Below are positions 24,597-27,961 of a stretch of DNA of 27,961 nucleotides, one piece after another. Origin of the DNA: Paraktedonobacter sp039923935 (GTDB taxonomy: Bacteria; Chloroflexota; Ktedonobacteria; Ktedonobacterales; Ktedonobacteraceae); assembly GCA_039923935.1 (NCBI GenBank), contig JBDTBU010000154.1, positions 1 to 27,961 of the forward strand, in the 5' to 3' direction. The notes under the pieces are model-generated. The model was not told the origin of the DNA. It saw only the letters and a program-made list of their open reading frames with translations, and did not search any database. The position numbers and the translations under genes are program-made. Each line of letters begins with the position of its first letter. Position 1 is the first letter of the stretch.

Positions 24597-25717
24597 ATGC
24601 AGACTCTGCCCGAAGGGATTATACACGTGTTGCACCTGTTTGAAGAAGTCTTCAGCAAACCCGTCTGGAAATGGGCCAAAGTGCTCCTGATTGGAGCGAT
24701 TCTGGCCCCAGGAGAACGAACGGTGGCAGCGATCCTGCGCGTCATGGGACTGCAAACCGAGCGGCACTTCCAAAACGATCATCGCGTGCTCAACCGTGCA
24801 AAATGGTCGAGCCGAGAACTGAGTCGGATTTTGCTGGTGTTGCTCGTTTCGATGTTTGTGCCAGATAATGCCCCCGGTGGTGATTGGGATCGATGAAACG
24901 ATTGAGCGTCGCCGTGGCAGCAAAATCGGCGCACGAGGCATCTATCGTGATGCGGTCCGTTCGAGCAAGGAGTTCTTTGTGAAAACCAGTGGCCTGCGTT
25001 GGATCTCGATGATGCTGCTGACGCCGATCCCTTGGGCTGGACGGGTGTGGGCCTTGCCTTTTTGACTGTTCTTGCCCCTTCCGAGCGGTATCATGACCAG
25101 CGCAAGAAAACACACAAGACGATCACGGACTGGGCAAGGCAGATGATCCGGCAAGTCCACCGCTGGTTGTCGGATCGGGCTTTGGTGATCGTTGGTGATA
25201 GAAGCTATGCGGTCGTGGCGTTGTTAGCCAACGTGGTGCGTTTGCCGCTCGTCAACATGGTCACGCGTCTGCGCCTGGATGCAGCACTGTATGATCCAGT
25301 GCCAAAGCGGGAAGTGGGCAAGAACAAGAAAGGTCGGCCTGCGGTCAAAGGCCCACGCCAGCCCACCCTGGCCAAACGGCTGGTCGATTCCAACACCGTG
25401 TGGGAGGAACGCACCGTTGCCTGGGATGGGAGCATCACCCGAACCGTAGAAATCGCAACGGGCACGGCCTTGTGGTATCATCGGGGCATTCCTCCGGTGC
25501 TCATCCGCTGGGTACTGGTTCGTGACTCCGAGGGAACATTCACCTCTCAAGCCATCCTGTGTACCGATCAAAAGGCTGATCCGGCTCAGATCCTGGCATG
25601 GTTCGTCATACGTTGGCCAGTGGAAGTCACCACGCGCGGGGTACGTACCCATCTGGGTGTGGAAACGCAGCGCCAATGGTCGGATCTGGCCATTTTGCGC
25701 ACCACCCCTGCTTTGTT
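24597..25717 (+). pseudogene. frameshifted and truncated DDE_5/IS701-like transposase
   Basis: The ATG follows a purine-rich GAAAGAAGAGAG. Three consecutive frames spell one transposase: 24597 to about 24870 (LAPGERTVAAILRVMGL), about 24871 to 25060 (VVIGIDETIERRRG, KTSGLRWISMMLL), and about 25060 onward (LAPSERYHDQRKK, VGDRSYAVVALL, HLGVETQRQWSD). An extra C in the run 24871-24875 and a missing T in the run 25059-25063 explain both frame changes and cancel each other. These motifs are those of the DDE transposases often classed as IS701/DDE_5. The first two acidic residues (IDET, GDRSY) are present, but the third catalytic Glu expected after VEVT seems replaced (VEVTTRG). The 3' end is cut at the inverted repeat beginning at 25718, and the usual last part (FSLVTLWA-like) is absent. 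Inactive. The left end of the element was not identified. Confidence 0.82.
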
Positions 25718-25740
25718 GACTCTGTTGACGAATGACACTG
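25718..25740 (+). repeat. left terminal inverted repeat of IS1182-type element
   Basis: 23 bases are the exact reverse complement of 27500-27522. The interrupted transposase reading frame loses family similarity exactly here. Confidence 0.9.
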
Positions 25741-25752
25741 GGAATGGAATGG

Positions 25753-25776
25753 GAGAATACGAGAATACGAGAATAC
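25753..25776 (+). repeat. three tandem copies of GAGAATAC
   Basis: An 8-bp unit is repeated three times with a partial fourth (GAG), between the left terminal repeat and the transposase start. It is possibly replication slippage; no function can be assigned. Confidence 0.85.
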
Positions 25777-25818
25777 GAGGGAAAAGGCGGTGAAGAACAG
25801 AGCCAGAAGGAGCAAACC

Positions 25819-27484
25819 ATGTCGATGTACCCGCAAGAAATCGGAAACATTCCTGCCGAAACGGTGCGCATAGCGCGTGCCGCGTGCCCCAAGGGGACGC
25901 TGGCGATGCGCCTACGAGAGGCGCTGGGAGATCTGTACCAGGATGAGCAGTTTACTGCATTGTACCCAGTGGAAGGACAACCCGCCTACGAGCCGTGGAG
26001 GCTAGCGGTGGTCACGGTGTTGCAATACACGGAGAATCTCACGGATCGACAAGCGGCCAATGCGGTACGCAAGCGTATTGATTGGAAATAGAGTCTGGGG
26101 TTGGAGATGAGCGATGCAGGATTTGATTCCTCCTTGCTGTCGGCGTTTCGCACACGTCTGGTGGAGCAAAAGGCGGAGACGCTCTTGCTCGATCGGCTTC
26201 TGGAGATGTGTAAGCACCATGGCTGGCTCAAAGAAGGAGGCAAACAACGCACGGATTCCACCCATGTGCTGGCACGGGTACGCTCGCTTTCCAATCTGGA
26301 ATGTGTTGGGGAAACCTTGCGAGCAGCGCTCGATGATCTGGCAACCATTGCCCCCAATTGGCTGGTCAAGCAGATCACAGCCCCGACTGGTTTGAGCGCT
26401 ACAGCCATCGGGTGGAGAACTATCGCTTGCCGAAAGCGGAAACCCAACGCGTCGCTTTAGCCCAGCACATTGGAGCCGATGGGATGCACGTGCTGGCGGC
26501 CCTCTCGCGAGCAGATGCGCCTGCCGAGGGAAAAGAACGGGAAAGTGTGCAGGTGTTACAAAAGGTCTGGCAGCAGTATGACGAGATCGTCGAAGGGAAA
26601 GCCAACTGGCGAGCAGGCCCCCAGAAAGAAGACGGAGAAGGAGTGGTTCGTTCGCCTTACGATCCTGAAGCGCAAACGGGCAAAAAGCGAGAAACAACGT
26701 GGTTGGGGTACAACGTCCATCTGACGGAAACCTGTGGCCTGCCCGACGAACCACTGTGTCCGCAGTTGATCGTTCAGGTGCAAACCGCTGTGGCTCCTAT
26801 CCCCGATGCAGAAATGACCGCCACCATTCAAGAAGAGTTAGTGAAAGCAGCACTCAAGCCGGAGGAGTTGATTGTGGATACGATGTGGACGCCGATCTGC
26901 TTGTTAGCAGCGGCAAGCTCGGGATCACGTTGGTCGGTCCCACGATGCCTGATAGCAGTTGGCAAGCCAAAGCAGGCAAGGGCTTCGATCTCGCGCACTT
27001 CTCCATCGATTGGACCAAACAACAAGCCACCTGTCCGCAAGGGCAGACCAACTCTCGTTTGAGCCAGGCAGGAGAGCGCATGGAGATTGTTTTTGCCACC
27101 GAGACCTGTGCTGCGTGTCCGGTACGCCAGGAGTGTACCCGCTCCCAGACGACCGGTCGTGTCCTGCATCTACGTCCACAAGCGGCTCATGAAGCCTTAC
27201 AGGTGCAACGACAGATGGCACAGACGCCGGAGTTTCGCCAGCAGTATGCTCTGCGTTCAGGCATTGAAGGGACCATTTCCCAGGCTGTGCGGGGAATGGG
27301 GATACGACGATCCCGCTACGATGGACTGGCCAGAACCCATGTGCAACACGTCTTGACCGCTGTGGCCATCAATCTGGTACGCATTGATGCCGTTCTCACG
27401 CATCACCCTCGCGGCAAAACACGTCGCTCTCCTTTTGCCCAGTTAGCATCTACCCTTGCTGTACCTGATCGGATCAGGGCCTAA
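25819..27484 (+). pseudogene. IS1182-family transposase, broken by one stop and two frameshifts
   Basis: The ATG at 25819 follows AGGAG at 25808-25812. The conserved IS1182 order is visible across frames: PAETVRIARAACPKGTLAMRL, PWRLAVVTVLQYTENLTDRQA, RIDWK, then an in-frame TAG at 26089-26091 where the family has an aromatic residue; DAGFDSSLLSAFRTRL and QRTDSTHVLA follow in the same frame. Near 26386 a lost base moves the frame to WFERYSHRVENYRLPK through SPYDPEAQTGKKRETTWLGY. Near 26880-26885 a net -1 change (best explained by a 4-base loss in the GYVDADLL region) leads to LVGPTMPDSSWQAKAGKGFD, CPQGQTN, a CAACPVRQEC zinc-like cluster and GIEGTISQAVRGMGIRRSRY at the C-terminus. All parts of the family are present, so it was full length before decay. 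It cannot make active transposase as read. Confidence 0.9.
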
Positions 27485-27499
27485 GACCTTTACGATTCT

Positions 27500-27522
27500 C
27501 AGTGTCATTCGTCAACAGAGTC
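27500..27522 (-). repeat. right terminal inverted repeat of IS1182-type element
   Basis: Exact reverse complement of 25718-25740. It overlaps the last codons of the minus-strand kinase gene, whose stop codon is at 27505-27507. Confidence 0.9.
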
Positions 27523-27961
27523 TTGTAAGGGGGAAGCGTCCTCTGTCATGCCCAGTGGGAAGTTGACCTGGATCGTCGTGCCACCGGAAGCCCCTTGTGT
27601 GATGGTACACCCACCTCCCAGTTCGCTCGCTCGCTCCTGCATCGCCAGCAGTCCCACCCCGATGTGGTGCCCAAGCGCGATGCCCGTCCCATCGTCGGTA
27701 ATCTGCAAGGTCAAGACGCGGTCCCGCAGGCCCAGACAAAGCAGACAGTGCTTGGCTTGGGCGTGGCGGACGATATTGGTCAACGCCTCCTGGGCGATAC
27801 GATAGGCAGCCACCTCGACGGCTGCAGGGAGTGGAGGGAGGCAGGAGGGGGCCTCGATGAGGATTTGGAGTCCCTGGTGCTGAGAGGAGGCTGCCTGCTC
27901 GCGCAGGGCCGAGAGCAAACCCAGTTCATCGAGGGCCGGCGGGCGCAGGTCATAGACCAGG
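27505..27961 (-). CDS. NarL/LiaS-type sensor histidine kinase, C-terminal part (5' end beyond window)
   Basis: The frame is open to the window edge, so the gene continues beyond base 27961; only the last 151 codons are seen. LVYDLRPPALDELGL is the segment after the phosphoacceptor helix in HisKA_3 kinases. The HATPase fold follows: N-box IAQEALTNIVRHAQA, DDGTGI, G-box VGLLAMQERASELGG and the GGTTIQVNFPL end. Such kinases phosphorylate a LuxR/NarL-type response regulator that is usually encoded beside them; none is in view. The protein reaches its normal end at FPL, but the final residues (DSVDE) and the stop codon are supplied by the IS1182 terminal repeat, so the native C-terminus has been replaced or shortened a little. 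The catalytic part looks intact. Nothing ties it to the peptide cluster except proximity across the IS patch. Confidence 0.9.
   Translation of the reverse strand, partial: LVYDLRPPALDELGLLSALREQAASSQHQGLQILIEAPSCLPPLPAAVEVAAYRIAQEALTNIVRHAQAKHCLLCLGLRDRVLTLQITDDGTGIALGHHIGVGLLAMQERASELGGGCTITQGASGGTTIQVNFPLGMTEDASPLQDSVDE

Larger units (their letters stand above)
25718..27522 (+). mobile_element. IS1182-family insertion sequence, decayed, 1805 bp
   Basis: It is bounded by perfect 23-bp terminal inverted repeats (25718-25740 and 27500-27522, outer end GACTCTGTTGACGAATG), which extend to about 28 bp with one mismatch. It contains a single degenerate IS1182-type transposase reading left to right. 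It is inserted in the 3' part of the DDE_5/IS701-like transposase. The right side borders a different gene and no target-site duplication is visible (TTTGTT before, TTGTAA after). Confidence 0.85.

Noticed and set aside
24597..25065. Programmed translational frameshifting in the first transposase
   Set aside because: There would have to be a +1 and then a -1 event, without the usual A-rich slippery site, and the element is truncated with a replaced catalytic Glu; decay or sequencing error is simpler.
24999..25793. A separate gene starting at 24999
   Set aside because: Its first residues (MDLDDAADAD) are the wrong frame of the transposase KTSGLRWISM region; real homology begins near 25060, so it is the third piece of one broken gene.
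25711..27530. Target-site duplication flanking the IS1182-type element
   Set aside because: The left flank ends in TTTGTT and the right begins with TTGTAA; only two bases agree in register, which is chance level.

Overview
The window is dominated by a bacterial non-ribosomal peptide synthetase (NRPS) assembly line, followed by a patch of decayed insertion sequences and the end of a sensor kinase gene. No rRNA, tRNA or CRISPR was seen. Base composition looks close to 50 % GC. Large modular NRPS genes, IS701/DDE_5-like and IS1182-type transposases and a NarL/LiaS-type kinase together fit a filamentous, IS-rich soil bacterium. A Ktedonobacteria-like Chloroflexota is my best guess, but this is inference, and Paenibacillus-like Firmicutes or cyanobacteria are not excluded.

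Bases 1-24195 hold four NRPS genes on the plus strand, 5-7 bases apart, so almost certainly one operon; its start lies upstream of the window. Gene 1 (partial): A(end)-PCP-C-A-PCP. Gene 2: C-A-PCP-C-A-PCP-C-A-PCP. Gene 3: C-A(with inserted N-methyltransferase)-PCP-E-like. Gene 4: C-A-PCP-TE. Reading the substrate-pocket residues by eye gives Pro (gene 1), then Ser, a LYS2/aminoadipate-like substrate and Gly (gene 2), an N-methylated residue with an acidic pocket (gene 3), and an unassigned residue (gene 4). The inferred chain is ...X-Pro-Ser-(Aad-like)-Gly-(N-Me-X)-X, released by a thioesterase whose nucleophile is Cys rather than Ser.

The unusual points are: a yeast LYS2-like adenylation domain inside a bacterial NRPS; an epimerisation domain that has lost its catalytic His although the next condensation domain looks like the D-residue-accepting type; a Cys thioesterase; two successive protein-protein junctions built from nearly the same docking segments; and traces of adenylation-core exchange between modules.

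Bases 24196-24596 are intergenic, with a minus-strand remnant that resembles a small-molecule methyltransferase. From 24597 a frameshifted DDE_5/IS701-like transposase runs until it is cut at 25717 by an IS1182-type element (25718-27522, with 23-bp perfect terminal inverted repeats) whose own transposase carries a stop codon and two frameshifts. The 3' end of the first transposase is not found beyond the second element. Instead a minus-strand histidine kinase gene abuts it and uses the terminal repeat for its last codons, which points to an IS-associated deletion or rearrangement at the cluster edge.
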